From NCBI RefSeq assembly GCF_900455735.1, contig NZ_UAUI01000003.1, positions 124,001-188,000 of the forward strand: a DNA stretch of 64,000 nucleotides, in the 5' to 3' direction. The first letter of the stretch is position 1; every line of letters starts with the position of its first letter. This stretch comes from Rhodococcus wratislaviensis (GTDB lineage: Bacteria; Actinomycetota; Actinomycetes; Mycobacteriales; Mycobacteriaceae). Shown here in pieces: positions 53,622 to 63,148 of the stretch. The notes beneath the pieces were generated by a model. It did not search any database. It was not told the DNA's origin and saw only the letters and a program-made list of their open reading frames with translations. Made by a program: the position numbers and the translations under genes.

Positions 53622-54118
53622 GTGGCGTCACCGACATTGGTGCCCGCGATCTCGGTGAGCCGCGCGACGGTGCGGTCGGCGGTGTCCTGATCGAGCGCGG
53701 AGATCTTGACGGCACCGGCGGACGACGCCGTGGTGACGGTGACGGTCGCCAGCCCCAGCATCCGGTCGATGGGCCCGCGTTCGGTGTCGACGGTCTGGAT
53801 GCGGGAGATGGGCGCGATGCGTCGTTCCTGGGTGAACCAGCCGCTGCGGGTGTAGACCGCGGTGTCGCTGATCTCCCAGCGGTGCACCCGGTACCGCCAC
53901 AGCGGGACGACGGCGACGTGGAGGATCGCGAGCACGATTGTTACCGCGAGGACCGTGACGTGCACCCACACGGGCCACCAGTGGAAGACGAGAGCGACGG
54001 CTTGCACGACGAAGAGCGGAAGCCAGAGGAGGGCGGCGTTGATCGCCCACAGTTGCTTGGCCTTGGGGCTCGGACGCCACAGCGGGTCTGCCATCGTGAC
54101 GGTGGTGGGCACACTCAT
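53618..54118 (-). CDS. Bacterial PH-domain membrane protein (YdbS-like)
   Basis: A 166-residue partner of the YdbT-like protein. Two hydrophobic helices (LLWLPLFVVQAVALVF and VTVLAVTIVLAILHVAVVPL) are followed by one bPH2 domain: ISDTAVYTRSGWFTQERRIA, then IQTVDTERGPIDRMLGLATV. Start ATG 54118 (MSVPTTVTMADPLW) or the ATG a few codons later. First gene of a three-gene leftward operon ending with udgB. Confidence 0.8.
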   Translation of the reverse strand: MSVPTTVTMADPLWRPSPKAKQLWAINAALLWLPLFVVQAVALVFHWWPVWVHVTVLAVTIVLAILHVAVVPLWRYRVHRWEISDTAVYTRSGWFTQERRIAPISRIQTVDTERGPIDRMLGLATVTVTTASSAGAVKISALDQDTADRTVARLTEIAGTNVGDAT

Positions 54119-54201
54119 GCCCCCACTTTGGCCGTGCCCCGGCATTCTGTCGAGAACCGACCTATCGTGGGAGAACCCCCCGAAGTGAAAGGAGCGCAGA
54201 C

Positions 54202-54387
54202 ATGACGTCATTCGATGCGGCCGATTCTCCGGAGGTTCCCGAGGCAGACCGGCTGGAGCAAGAACTCGCCGTGGACGACGACAGTTCCGACGAGGTCGAA
54301 GAAGTGTCGTCGCTGGAGGTGAACGAGGCGGACGTGGCCGAACAGAGCCGGGCGGTCCCGGTCGACGAGGACTACCCCCGCGGGTAG
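54202..54387 (+). CDS. Small acidic protein (61 aa)
   Basis: Strongly acidic, low-complexity protein: [20 protein letters not shown], then an Asp/Glu/Ser-rich middle and a C-terminal [10 protein letters not shown]. Probably disordered. AAAGGAG lies 7 bases before the ATG, so it is likely expressed. I recall similar acidic proteins in related genera, but no function. The fbiC gene follows. Confidence 0.7.
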   Translation: MTSFDAADSPEVPEADRLEQELAVDDDSSDEVEEVSSLEVNEADVAEQSRAVPVDEDYPRG

Positions 54388-54487
54388 CGATCCGCACGGC
54401 TTGCGGGAGTCTGGGTGGCACCGGTTGTCATCGATGGCGCATGATCGCTGGGTGACCCATTCAGGTGAAGAATCCGGCCGACCCACG

Positions 54488-57061
54488 ATGCTTCCCATGC
54501 CCGGTGTCCCGGCGCCGGCTCCGTCCGGCGCGTCTGCGCAGGAAGTGGCCCCTTCCGCCTCCGCTATGCGGCGGGTGCTGCGACGTGCCCGCGACGGCGC
54601 CACTCTGAACGTGGACGAGGCGACGACCCTGCTGCAGGCCCGCGGCGACGACCTGGCCGACCTGTGTTCGTCGGCGGCGAAGGTCCGGGACGCCGGGTTG
54701 CTGGCGGCGGGCAGACCCAAGGCTGTCACGTACTCGCGCAAGGTCTTCATTCCGCTGACGCGGTTGTGCCGGGACAAGTGCCACTACTGCACGTTCGTCA
54801 CCGTGCCCGGCAAGCTGCGGGCCGAGGGGCGCGGCGCGTATCTGGAACCGGACGAGGTGCTGGAGATCGCCCGGCAGGGCGCCGAATTGGGCTGCAAGGA
54901 AGCCCTGTTCACGTTGGGTGACCGTCCCGAGGATCGGTGGCCGGAGGCCAAGCAGTGGCTGGACGAGCGGGGCTACGATTCGACGCTGGACTACCTGCGG
55001 GCGATGTCGATCCGGGTGCTCGAGGAGACCGGGCTGCTGCCGCACCTGAACCCGGGTGTGATGAGCTGGGAGGAGATCTCCCGCCTCAAGCCGGTGGCCC
55101 CGTCGATGGGCATGATGCTCGAGACGACGTCCACCCGGTTGTTCACCGACAAGGGTGAGTGCCACTACGGCAGCCCCGACAAGGATCCGGCGGTACGGTT
55201 GCGCACGCTCACCGACGCCGGTCGGTTGAGTGTGCCGTTCACGACGGGCATTCTGGTGGGCATCGGCGAGACCGTGCGGGAACGGGCGGAATCGATCATG
55301 ACGATCCGTAAGTCGCACAAGGCGTTCGGGCACGTTCAGGAAGTGATCGTCCAGAACTTCCTCGCCAAGCCCGACACCGCGATGCGCGATGCCCCGGACG
55401 CGGGTCTCGAGGAGTTCCTCGCGACCATCGCCGTGTCCCGGCTGCTGCTGGGCCCGGGGATGCGCATCCAGTCGCCGCCCAACCTGGTGTCGAACACCGA
55501 ATGCCTGGCGTTGCTGGGTGCCGGTGTCGACGACTGGGGTGGCGTGTCGCCGCTGACCCCGGACCACGTGAACCCGGAGCGGCCGTGGCCGAACCTGGAC
55601 ACCCTGGCCGCGATCACCGCGGAGGCCGGGTTCGAGCTCACCGAGCGTACGGCGGCGCAGCCGCAGTTCGTGCTGGCCGGCTCGCCGTGGATCGATCCGC
55701 GGATCACCGGGCACGTGCAGGCCCTCGCGGACCCGCACACCGGGCTGGCGAAGCCCGACACGACGCCGGTCGGGTTGCCGTGGCAGGAGCCGGACGAGTC
55801 CTGGGAGTCGGCCGGCCGGGTGGATCTGAACACCGAGATCGACACCGAGGGCCGCAACACCGAGACGCGCAGCGATTTGGGCAGCGCGTTCGGGGACTGG
55901 GAGACCGTCCGCGAGCAGGTGCTGGAGTTGAGCGGCCCGGTGCGGGTGGACACGGACGTCCTCGCGGCGCTGCGCAGCGCCGAGCGCGACCCGGCGGGCT
56001 GCACCGACGACGAGTACCTGGCGTTGGCGACGGCGGAGGGTCCAGGGCTCGAGGCGATGGTGGCGCTGGCGGATGCGCTCCGCAAGGACGCCGTCGGCGA
56101 CGAGGTGACCTATGTGGTGAACCGGAACATCAACTTCACCAACATCTGCTACACCGGCTGCCGCTTCTGCGCGTTCGCGCAGCGCAAGGGTGACGCGGAC
56201 GCGTTCACGCTGTCCACCGGCGAGGTCGCGGACCGGGCGTGGGAGGCGCACGTCGCGGGCGCGACGGAGGTCTGCATGCAGGGCGGCATCGACCCGGAAC
56301 TCCCGGTCACCGGGTACGCCGATCTGGTGCGTGCGGTGAAGGCGCGGGTGCCGTCGATGCACGTGCACGCGTTCTCCCCGATGGAGATCGTCAACGGCGC
56401 CTCCCGCGGCGGGCAGAGCATCCGGGACTGGCTGACGGAACTGCGTGAGGCGGGTCTGGACACCATTCCCGGCACGGCCGCGGAAATTCTGGACGACGAG
56501 GTGCGGTGGGTGCTCACCAAGGGCAAACTGCCCACCGCGACGTGGGTGGAGGTGGTGACCACGGCGCACGAGCTGGGTCTGCGGTCGAGTTCGACGATGA
56601 TGTACGGCCACGTCGACAACCCGAAGCATTGGGTCGGGCATCTGCGGGTGCTGCGCGGAATCCAGGACCGGACAGGCGGATTCACCGAGTTCGTTCCGCT
56701 GCCGTTCGTGCATCAGAGCGCACCGTTGTATCTGGCGGGTGCGTCGCGGCCGGGCCCGACCAACCGGGACAACCGGGCCGTCCACGCCCTGGCCCGGATC
56801 ATGCTGCACGGGCGGATCCCGAACATCCAGACCAGCTGGGTCAAGCTGGGCGTCACCGGCACCCAGGTGATGTTGCAGGGCGGCGCCAACGACCTCGGCG
56901 GCACCCTGATGGAGGAGACCATCTCCCGGATGGCGGGTTCGGAGCACGGATCCGAGAAGACCGTCGCCGAACTGCGGGCCATCGCCGAGGGCATCGGCCG
57001 CCCGGCACGCGAACGCACCACCACACACGCACGACGCGAGGGAAGGACGCCGGCCGCATGA
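54488..57061 (+). CDS. fbiC: F0 synthase FbiC (CofG/CofH fusion)
   Basis: An 857-residue bifunctional radical-SAM enzyme making the deazaflavin ring (F0) of coenzyme F420 from tyrosine and a flavin precursor. Each half has a CxxxCxxC cluster: [10 protein letters not shown] in the CofG-like N-terminal half and [10 protein letters not shown] in the CofH-like C-terminal half. Other landmarks: [47 protein letters not shown]. The frame is open to 54401; ATG 54488 gives almost exactly the length I recall for the M. tuberculosis protein (856). An ATGA overlap couples it to the next gene. Confidence 0.94.
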   Translation: MLPMPGVPAPAPSGASAQEVAPSASAMRRVLRRARDGATLNVDEATTLLQARGDDLADLCSSAAKVRDAGLLAAGRPKAVTYSRKVFIPLTRLCRDKCHYCTFVTVPGKLRAEGRGAYLEPDEVLEIARQGAELGCKEALFTLGDRPEDRWPEAKQWLDERGYDSTLDYLRAMSIRVLEETGLLPHLNPGVMSWEEISRLKPVAPSMGMMLETTSTRLFTDKGECHYGSPDKDPAVRLRTLTDAGRLSVPFTTGILVGIGETVRERAESIMTIRKSHKAFGHVQEVIVQNFLAKPDTAMRDAPDAGLEEFLATIAVSRLLLGPGMRIQSPPNLVSNTECLALLGAGVDDWGGVSPLTPDHVNPERPWPNLDTLAAITAEAGFELTERTAAQPQFVLAGSPWIDPRITGHVQALADPHTGLAKPDTTPVGLPWQEPDESWESAGRVDLNTEIDTEGRNTETRSDLGSAFGDWETVREQVLELSGPVRVDTDVLAALRSAERDPAGCTDDEYLALATAEGPGLEAMVALADALRKDAVGDEVTYVVNRNINFTNICYTGCRFCAFAQRKGDADAFTLSTGEVADRAWEAHVAGATEVCMQGGIDPELPVTGYADLVRAVKARVPSMHVHAFSPMEIVNGASRGGQSIRDWLTELREAGLDTIPGTAAEILDDEVRWVLTKGKLPTATWVEVVTTAHELGLRSSSTMMYGHVDNPKHWVGHLRVLRGIQDRTGGFTEFVPLPFVHQSAPLYLAGASRPGPTNRDNRAVHALARIMLHGRIPNIQTSWVKLGVTGTQVMLQGGANDLGGTLMEETISRMAGSEHGSEKTVAELRAIAEGIGRPARERTTTHARREGRTPAA

Positions 57062-57825
57062 GCGAGAAGGACCGGCTGGGCGACGACAAGGTCGTCGGCA
57101 TCCTGGATCGTGCCGCGCGGGGTATCAACCCCGTGCTCGATCTGGCCCTCACGGATCCGTTCGGCATCAAGAGCCGGACGTTCACCCCGACAGCGGAGGA
57201 CCGGGGCACCGCGGAGGCGCTGCTCGACGGCATCGCCTGGGTTCTCGACACCGTGCAGTTCCCGGGGACGGCGTCGTGGGAGAGAGCGAGCGACGACGAG
57301 CGGGCACGGTGGTGGGTGACGCGGATCGGCGCGTTGAACACGATCGCGGTCGCGTTCCCTGGCATGTTCGGTGTGCTTCTCAATCGGCTCCCGATCCAGG
57401 ACGTGCTCGGGTTCGCGAATCAGGCCGTCGTTCTCGTCGCCGTGGCCCGGGAACACGGCGTGACGAACCGGTCCGAGCAGGTGGATCTGCTGGCGTCCGT
57501 GCTCTGCCGGCGTGAGACGGACGCGCCTGCGGTGCTCGCCGATACGACGCGATCCGATTCGGCGGACGGCCCGTCGATGTGGCACCCGTTCGCGCTGATG
57601 GGAGCGCTGTGGAGCACTGCCCGCACGGTGCGCGCGCTCAGTGACGAAATCGACAAGCGTCCTGGGCCGGGCTCGACCTACTCACTGCTGGGCAACATCC
57701 CGGTGGTCGGTGTGGTGGCCGGGTATCTCGGCGAACGGGGCGCGCTGGTCAGAGCCGTGAAACAGGGCGAGCAGTGGATCGCGTCCCGGCCGCCGCTGCC
57801 CGCGGCGGTGCGCCGGGTCAGGTAA
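57058..57825 (+). CDS. Conserved hypothetical protein co-translated with fbiC
   Basis: A 255-residue protein, not recognised. It starts [21 protein letters not shown] moderately hydrophobic helix ([16 protein letters not shown]) and a Gly-rich segment near the C-terminus ([20 protein letters not shown]) are visible. The latter could sit in a membrane. Overlap with fbiC by ATGA implies co-translation. This pattern does not by itself prove a role in F420 metabolism. Confidence 0.7.
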   Translation: MSEKDRLGDDKVVGILDRAARGINPVLDLALTDPFGIKSRTFTPTAEDRGTAEALLDGIAWVLDTVQFPGTASWERASDDERARWWVTRIGALNTIAVAFPGMFGVLLNRLPIQDVLGFANQAVVLVAVAREHGVTNRSEQVDLLASVLCRRETDAPAVLADTTRSDSADGPSMWHPFALMGALWSTARTVRALSDEIDKRPGPGSTYSLLGNIPVVGVVAGYLGERGALVRAVKQGEQWIASRPPLPAAVRRVR

Positions 57826-57933
57826 CCCTCACCGCAGAGAGGTCCGCCGGGCAGGCGATAATAGTTTCTTCCGCGGGGTACAAGCGGCCCGTACCTCGTG
57901 CTTACTCGTGTCAGAAAGGCAGGGAGAGCGGCA

Positions 57934-58257
57934 GTGCCCTACACGATTGCTGAACCGTGCGTGGATGTGTTGGACAAGGCGTGTATCGAGGAATGCCCTG
58001 TCGACTGCATCTACGAGGGCGGGCGGATGCTGTACATCCATCCGGACGAATGCGTGGACTGCGGCGCCTGTGAACCCGTCTGCCCCGTCGAGGCCATCTT
58101 CTACGAAGACGACGTCCCGGACCAGTGGAACGGCTACATCGCCGCGAACGTCGACTTCTTCGACGACCTCGGTTCCCCCGGCGGCGCGGCGAAGCTGGGC
58201 AAGGTCGACTACGACCCGCCGTTCGTCAAGGCTCTGCCCCCCATGGGCGAGGACTAG
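57934..58257 (+). CDS. fdxC: 7Fe ferredoxin (3Fe-4S/4Fe-4S)
   Basis: A 107-residue electron carrier. Cys pattern: [19 protein letters not shown] in the first half and [15 protein letters not shown] in the second, typical of seven-iron ferredoxins. The C-terminal extension ([17 protein letters not shown]) is the long actinobacterial type. It matches M. tuberculosis FdxC (Rv1177) as I remember it nearly throughout. The GTG start follows GGGAGAG. In M. tuberculosis it also directly precedes the aminotransferase gene. Confidence 0.93.
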   Translation: MPYTIAEPCVDVLDKACIEECPVDCIYEGGRMLYIHPDECVDCGACEPVCPVEAIFYEDDVPDQWNGYIAANVDFFDDLGSPGGAAKLGKVDYDPPFVKALPPMGED

Positions 58258-58259
58258 AT

Positions 58260-59360
58260 GTGCCTCGTATCCCGGTAGCCACAGCACTTCCCGACTTTCC
58301 GTGGGACTCGCTCGAGTCGGCGAAGGCGAAAGCCTTCGCCCACCCGGGTGGCATCGTCAACCTGTCGGTGGGAACCCCGGTCGACCCGGTTGCCCCGATC
58401 ATCCAGGACGCGCTGACCGCGGTCGCCGAGGTTCCGGGATATCCGACGACGCACGGCACGGACGAACTGCGTAACGCCGCGGTGGAGGCGCTGCGTCGCC
58501 GCTACGGAATCACCGGAATCGATCCGGCAGCGGTGCTGCCCGCGATCGGCACGAAGGAGCTCATCGCCTGGCTGCCGCGCCTTCTCGGGCTCGGCGCCGA
58601 CGACCTCGTGGTCATCCCGGAGCTGGCGTACCCGACCTACGAGGTCGGAGCGCTCCTCGCGGGTGCGCGGGTGATCCGGGCAGACGGTCTCAACCGGCTC
58701 GGTCCGGAGGGCGCGTCGCTGATATTCGTGAACTCGCCGTCCAACCCCACCGGCAAGGTGCTCGGTCTCGAGCATCTGCGCAAGGTGGTCGACTGGGCGC
58801 GCAGCCGCGGCGCCATCGTGGCGTCCGACGAGTGCTACCTGGGATTGAGCTGGGAAGGCGAAGCCCTCTCGATCCTCGACGAGCGGGTGAACGACGGCGA
58901 TCTCACCGGGCTCCTCGCGGTGCACTCGCTGTCGAAGACCTCCAACCTCGCGAGTTACCGCGCGGGGTTCGTCACCGGTGACCCGGCGTTGGTGGCCGAA
59001 CTGCTCGAGGTCCGCAAGCACGCGGGCATGATGGTGCCGTTGCCGATCCAGTCGGCGATGACCGCCGCGCTCAGCGACGACGACCACGAGAACGAGCAGC
59101 GTGAGCGGTACCGCCGTCGCCGCGAGATCCTCCTCGCAGCGGTGCGCGGCGCCGGGTTCACCGTCGACAACTCCGAAGCCGGGCTGTACCTGTGGGCGAC
59201 CCGCGGCGAAGCCTGCCGGGACACCGTCGAGTGGTTCGCCGAGCGCGGCATCCTCGTGGCACCGGGGGAGTTCTACGGTCCCGGCGGGGGCACTCACGTG
59301 CGCATCGCCCTCACGGCCAGCGACGAACGCATCGCGGCCGCAGCAGAACGACTGGTCTGA
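58260..59360 (+). CDS. dapC: Succinyldiaminopimelate transaminase
   Basis: A 366-residue fold-type I PLP aminotransferase in the lysine/diaminopimelate pathway, which also feeds peptidoglycan. The PLP Lys is in VHSLSKTSNLASYRAGF. NSPSNPTGKVLG, SDECYLGLSWEG and GFYG-like EFYGPGGGTHVRIAL are conserved. The GTG start lies 3 bases after the ferredoxin stop, so they are one operon. Assignment as DapC follows the Rv1178-type orthologue; related AATs cannot be excluded by sequence alone. Confidence 0.87.
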   Translation: MPRIPVATALPDFPWDSLESAKAKAFAHPGGIVNLSVGTPVDPVAPIIQDALTAVAEVPGYPTTHGTDELRNAAVEALRRRYGITGIDPAAVLPAIGTKELIAWLPRLLGLGADDLVVIPELAYPTYEVGALLAGARVIRADGLNRLGPEGASLIFVNSPSNPTGKVLGLEHLRKVVDWARSRGAIVASDECYLGLSWEGEALSILDERVNDGDLTGLLAVHSLSKTSNLASYRAGFVTGDPALVAELLEVRKHAGMMVPLPIQSAMTAALSDDDHENEQRERYRRRREILLAAVRGAGFTVDNSEAGLYLWATRGEACRDTVEWFAERGILVAPGEFYGPGGGTHVRIALTASDERIAAAAERLV

Positions 59361-59405
59361 CCCGAGTCGGCCCGGACGGAGCGGTCACGGTGCAAGTATT
59401 GGGCC

Positions 59406-60287
59406 GTGACCCTCGACGACGTCGCCGACGAACTGTACGGCCTCGACCCCGGTGAGTTCGTCGAGGCGCGCACCGCGCAGGTGACCGCGGCGCGGGAGAA
59501 CAAGGACCGCGCGCTGGCGACCGAGATCGGGAAACTGCGGAAGCCGACCGTCGTCGGCTGGCTGGTCAACCTGCTCGCCCGCGAGCTGCCCGACGAAATC
59601 GGCGCGCTCCTCACCCTCGGGGACGCCCTCCGTGACGCGCAGCGACACCTGTCCGGCCCTGACCTTCGGCGGCTGAACACGCAACGGCAGCAGGTGGTGC
59701 GCGCGTTGGCGCGCAAGGCCGGTGAACTCGCCGCCGAGCGAGGCCGGACGGTCGGGGAGGACGCGCTGCGGGATGTCGGCCAGACGCTGCACGCCGCTCT
59801 CGCCGACGCCGAGACCGCCGAACAGGTGCGGCGCGGCCGGGTGGTGACGGCGGCGAGCTACAGCGGTTTCGGTCCGGCCGGACTCGCCGTGGTCCAGGGA
59901 AAGAGCGTGAAGTCCGAACCTGCCGCCACGCCCCCGGCCGAGAAGCCGGGGAAGAAGTCGAAGAAGAAGTCGGCGGAGCGCGACCGCGACGCCGAACGCG
60001 CGGCGGCCGAGGCCGAACTGGCGGACGTCATGTCGCAGGCCGACGAGGTCCGCGGCGAACTGAACGACGCGAGAACGGAACTGGAGCAGGCGCGGTCGAC
60101 GCTGAGGGCGATCGACCATCGGATCGAGGAACTGCGCGCCGAACTCGAACACGCCGAGCAGGAGCGGCAGTTCACCCGGAACTCGGAGAAAGCCGCGGCG
60201 GAGGCAGTGCACCGGGGGGAACGCGATCTCGACGCGGCGGAGCGGCGCGTCGACGAAGCGCGGCGCGCAGTCGACGACCTCGGCTGA
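59406..60287 (+). CDS. Coiled-coil protein, unknown function
   Basis: A 293-residue protein. The N-terminal ~150 residues contain ARENKDRALATEIGKLRKPT and LVNLLARELPDEIGALL, a conserved helical module of unknown role. A Lys-rich linker (EKPGKKSKKKSAERDRD) leads to a long coiled coil (ADEVRGELNDARTELEQARS and further heptads) to the end. No signal or membrane segment. It may be a nucleoid, scaffold or division-associated protein; not determinable. GTG start. Confidence 0.72.
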   Translation: MTLDDVADELYGLDPGEFVEARTAQVTAARENKDRALATEIGKLRKPTVVGWLVNLLARELPDEIGALLTLGDALRDAQRHLSGPDLRRLNTQRQQVVRALARKAGELAAERGRTVGEDALRDVGQTLHAALADAETAEQVRRGRVVTAASYSGFGPAGLAVVQGKSVKSEPAATPPAEKPGKKSKKKSAERDRDAERAAAEAELADVMSQADEVRGELNDARTELEQARSTLRAIDHRIEELRAELEHAEQERQFTRNSEKAAAEAVHRGERDLDAAERRVDEARRAVDDLG

Positions 60288-60302
60288 GGGACGGGCGGAA
60301 CC

Positions 60303-60333
60303 TTGACCTGCAGCGCACTCGAGGTTTTACCCT
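60303..60333 (+). promoter_or_regulatory. Promoter of the PPOX gene, leaderless type
   Basis: TTGACC (60303-60308) and TACCCT (60328-60333) are separated by 19 bases. The latter ends 6 bases before the ATG at 60340. Both hexamers fit actinobacterial housekeeping promoters, and no ribosome site follows, so a leaderless mRNA is expected. Confidence 0.55.
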
Positions 60334-60339
60334 GATTTC

Positions 60340-60753
60340 ATGTCCTTCACTCAGCAGGAACTCGACTACCTGGCGTCACAACGCCTGGGCCGGCTCGCGA
60401 CAGTTCAGCCGAATGGAACCTTGCAGGTCAGTCCCGTCGGCTTCCACTACAACGCCGGCACGTCCACGATCGACATCCAGGGCTACAACATGGCGGCGAG
60501 CCGCAAGTTCCGCAACGTCGCCGACAACGGGAAGGTGGCTTTCGTCGTGGACGACGTGCCGTCCGTCGACCCGTGGCGGGTCCGCTGCGTCGAAATCCGC
60601 GGGCGCGCCGAGGCCCTCGACGCCGAGGCCGCCGAGGCGAACGATCTCGGCGGACCGACCATACGCATCCACCCCGAACGGATCATCAGTTTCGGTCTCG
60701 GTGCCACCGACCAGGACGTCCATCAACTCGTGTCGAACGCGCGCGACGTGTAG
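60340..60753 (+). CDS. PPOX-class F420-/FMN-binding oxidoreductase
   Basis: A 137-residue split-beta-barrel protein: MSFTQQELDYLASQRLGRLA, TVQPNGTLQVSPVGFHYN, IDIQGYNMAASRKFRNVAD and IRIHPERIISFGL. The pattern is that of the FDOR-B group (Rv1155-like), many of which use F420. F420 use is supported by fbiC 3 kb upstream but not proven. Substrate unknown. It converges with the next gene, 7 bases between stops. Confidence 0.84.
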   Translation: MSFTQQELDYLASQRLGRLATVQPNGTLQVSPVGFHYNAGTSTIDIQGYNMAASRKFRNVADNGKVAFVVDDVPSVDPWRVRCVEIRGRAEALDAEAAEANDLGGPTIRIHPERIISFGLGATDQDVHQLVSNARDV

Positions 60754-60760
60754 CGGCGAA

Positions 60761-61351
60761 CTACGCGATGTCCGGTCGGTAGCCGGCGGCGAGGACGGCG
60801 ACGGTGGACGGCGGTGTCAGGACGGTCGCGGTGCCGGTCGGCCGGTTCGCCGGGATCCCGTATCCCTCGGTCGACCACGGGACGACGGTGTCCCCCAGCA
60901 CGACCGCGGGTCCGCCGTCCGACAATGCGAAGGCGCCGTCGGGCAACGACGACCACGCGGCCTCGTACGTCCGCTGGTGAGAACCGATCAGCCGCTCCCC
61001 GTGCAGCCGGGCGTCCATCTCCTCCGCGCCGGGCAGTCCACCCCCGTTGGCCGACTGCCACGCGACGCGAAAGTCGTTGTACCGCTCGCGCCGGCACAGG
61101 GCGCACGGCCGGTGCCCGGCCGCGAGGGCGACCGCCTCGTCGTGGAAGAACAGGACCGTGTAGTGGCCCGCGCTCCACTGGTCGACGGTGCGGGCCGCGT
61201 AGTCGGTGACGCAGATGATCCACCGCCTGCCTGCATGGTTGCGCACGACGGTGTGCCCCCGGTGCAGGCAGCCCCTGTTCCCCATGAACCGGCCGCGGAG
61301 TGGAATCGCGACGATCTCGGATCGGGGTGACACGCGATTCCGTTCGGCCAT
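60761..61351 (-). CDS. Conserved hypothetical protein with CxxC motif
   Basis: A 196-residue soluble protein. Notable segments: FMGNRGCLHRGHTVVRNHAG, FFHDEAVALAAGHRPCALC and RRERYNDFRVAW. Two Cys in HRPCALCRR plus upstream His/Cys (GCLHRGH) could bind zinc. The C-terminus (VLAAGYRPDIA) is ordinary. I recall homologues in mycobacteria without function. ATG 61351 is preceded 6 bases upstream by TACCAT, so it is probably leaderless. Confidence 0.68.
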   Translation of the reverse strand: MAERNRVSPRSEIVAIPLRGRFMGNRGCLHRGHTVVRNHAGRRWIICVTDYAARTVDQWSAGHYTVLFFHDEAVALAAGHRPCALCRRERYNDFRVAWQSANGGGLPGAEEMDARLHGERLIGSHQRTYEAAWSSLPDGAFALSDGGPAVVLGDTVVPWSTEGYGIPANRPTGTATVLTPPSTVAVLAAGYRPDIA

Positions 61352-61357
61352 GTGCCG

Positions 61358-61363
61358 ATGGTA
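61358..61363 (-). promoter_or_regulatory. -10-like hexamer, leaderless-type promoter
   Basis: On the minus strand TACCAT fits TANNNT and ends 6 bases before the ATG at 61351. No ribosome site lies between. Confidence 0.4.
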
Positions 61364-61507
61364 GCCAGCCGACCCGCGCGTCAAAACGGGATGAGTACCC
61401 CCGTCCGGCGCTAACCTGGGCTCAAGGGTTCCGCTCGGACGGGTGTCCCCGTCGGCCCGCGGTCCCGGTCACAGTTCCTCACGATCTGAGGGCAGGAGGC
61501 AGGCAGC

Positions 61508-63148
61508 ATGGACGCCATCACCCAGGTTCCGGTGCCCACCAATGAGCCGGTCCACACGTACGCGCCGGGCAGTCCCGAACGTTCCCGTGTGCAATCCGCA
61601 CTCACCGACATCGCTACCAATCCCGTCGACATCCCGCACGTGATCGGTGGCAAACACCGGCACGGCAACGGGGACCGCGTCGACGTCGTGCAACCCCACC
61701 GGCACACCGCTGTGCTCGGCACGCTGCGCAGCGCCACCCACGACGACGCGTCGGCGGCGGTCGAGGCGGCCACGGCCGCGGCACCGCACTGGCGGGCACT
61801 CTCGTTCGACGACCGGGCCGCGGTCATCCTGCGCGCCGCCGATCTGTTGTCCGGGCCGTGGCGCGAGACGCTCGCGGCGGCGACGATGCTCGGCCAGTCG
61901 AAGTCGGTCCAGCAGGCGGAGATCGACGCACCGTGCGAGTTGATCGACTTCTGGCGCTTCAACGTTCACTTCGCCCGCCAGATCCTCGCCGACCAGCCGA
62001 TCTCGTCACCGGGTGTGTGGAACCGGCTCGAATACCGTCCGCTCGAGGGCTTCGTCTACGCCATCACGCCGTTCAATTTCAGCGCGATCGCGGGCAATCT
62101 GCCGACCGCGCCTGCGTTGATGGGCAACACCGTGATCTGGAAGCCGTCGTCGACGCAGACCGTCGCCGCGTACTGGACCATGAAACTGCTCGAGGCCGCG
62201 GGAATGCCTCCCGGCGTGATCAATCTGCTCACCGGCAGCGGGCAGGCGGTGTCGGAGGTGCTGCTGAGCGACCCCCGCCTCGCGGGTATCCACTTCACGG
62301 GTTCGACCCGGACGTTCCAGCACTTGTGGAGCGAGGTGGGCGCGAACATCGGGAAGTACGCCGGCTACCCCCGGCTGGTGGGGGAGACCGGCGGCAAGGA
62401 CTTCGTGGTCGCGCACGCCTCGGCCGACGAGGACGTACTGCGGACGGCGCTGGTCCGCGGAGCGTTCGAATACCAGGGCCAGAAATGTTCGGCCGCCTCC
62501 CGCGCCTACGTCCCGAAATCGCTGTGGCGGCGGATGCGGGACACGTTCACCGCGGAAGTCGATGCCCTCACCTACGGTGACGTGACGGATCTGGAAAATT
62601 TCGGCGGCGCCCTCATCGACCGGCGCGCATACGACAAGAACGTCGCGGCCATCGAACGCGCCCGCAGCGCTGCCGGCCTGGAGATCGCTGTCGGCGGCAA
62701 ATACGACGACAGCGTCGGCTACTTCGTCCGCCCCACCGTGCTCCTCGCGGACGACCCCGCCGACGAGGCGATGACCACCGAGTACTTCGGGCCGATCCTC
62801 ACGGTGCACGTGTACGACGACTCGGCCCCGAACGCGTTCGCCGACGTGCTCGCCAAGGTCGATTCGGCGGCCCCGTACGCGCTGACCGGTGCGGTGATCG
62901 CCGACGACCGCCAGGCCGTCGAGCAGGCAACGTCTGCTCTCCGGTTCACCGCCGGAAACTTCTACGTCAACGACAAGCCGACCGGTGCCGTCGTCGGGCA
63001 GCAGCCGTTCGGCGGAGCCCGCGCCTCGGGCACGAACGACAAGGCCGGGTCCAAGCTCAACCTGCTGCGGTGGGTGTCGGCCCGCACCATCAAGGAGACG
63101 TTCGTCCCGGCCACCGACTACCGCTATCCGCACATGGGGTCGGAATGA
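61508..63148 (+). CDS. pruA: L-glutamate gamma-semialdehyde (P5C) dehydrogenase
   Basis: A 546-residue aldehyde dehydrogenase for the second step of proline breakdown, giving glutamate with NAD+. The catalytic Cys is in GQKCSAASRAYVP and the catalytic Glu in LVGETGGKDF. The cofactor motif FTGSTRTF and ITPFNFSAIAGNLPTAPALM are typical of group 4 P5C dehydrogenases. GGCAGGAGGCAGG precedes the ATG. The gene overlaps the proline dehydrogenase gene by ATGA, matching the M. tuberculosis Rv1187-Rv1188 pair. Confidence 0.95.
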   Translation: MDAITQVPVPTNEPVHTYAPGSPERSRVQSALTDIATNPVDIPHVIGGKHRHGNGDRVDVVQPHRHTAVLGTLRSATHDDASAAVEAATAAAPHWRALSFDDRAAVILRAADLLSGPWRETLAAATMLGQSKSVQQAEIDAPCELIDFWRFNVHFARQILADQPISSPGVWNRLEYRPLEGFVYAITPFNFSAIAGNLPTAPALMGNTVIWKPSSTQTVAAYWTMKLLEAAGMPPGVINLLTGSGQAVSEVLLSDPRLAGIHFTGSTRTFQHLWSEVGANIGKYAGYPRLVGETGGKDFVVAHASADEDVLRTALVRGAFEYQGQKCSAASRAYVPKSLWRRMRDTFTAEVDALTYGDVTDLENFGGALIDRRAYDKNVAAIERARSAAGLEIAVGGKYDDSVGYFVRPTVLLADDPADEAMTTEYFGPILTVHVYDDSAPNAFADVLAKVDSAAPYALTGAVIADDRQAVEQATSALRFTAGNFYVNDKPTGAVVGQQPFGGARASGTNDKAGSKLNLLRWVSARTIKETFVPATDYRYPHMGSE

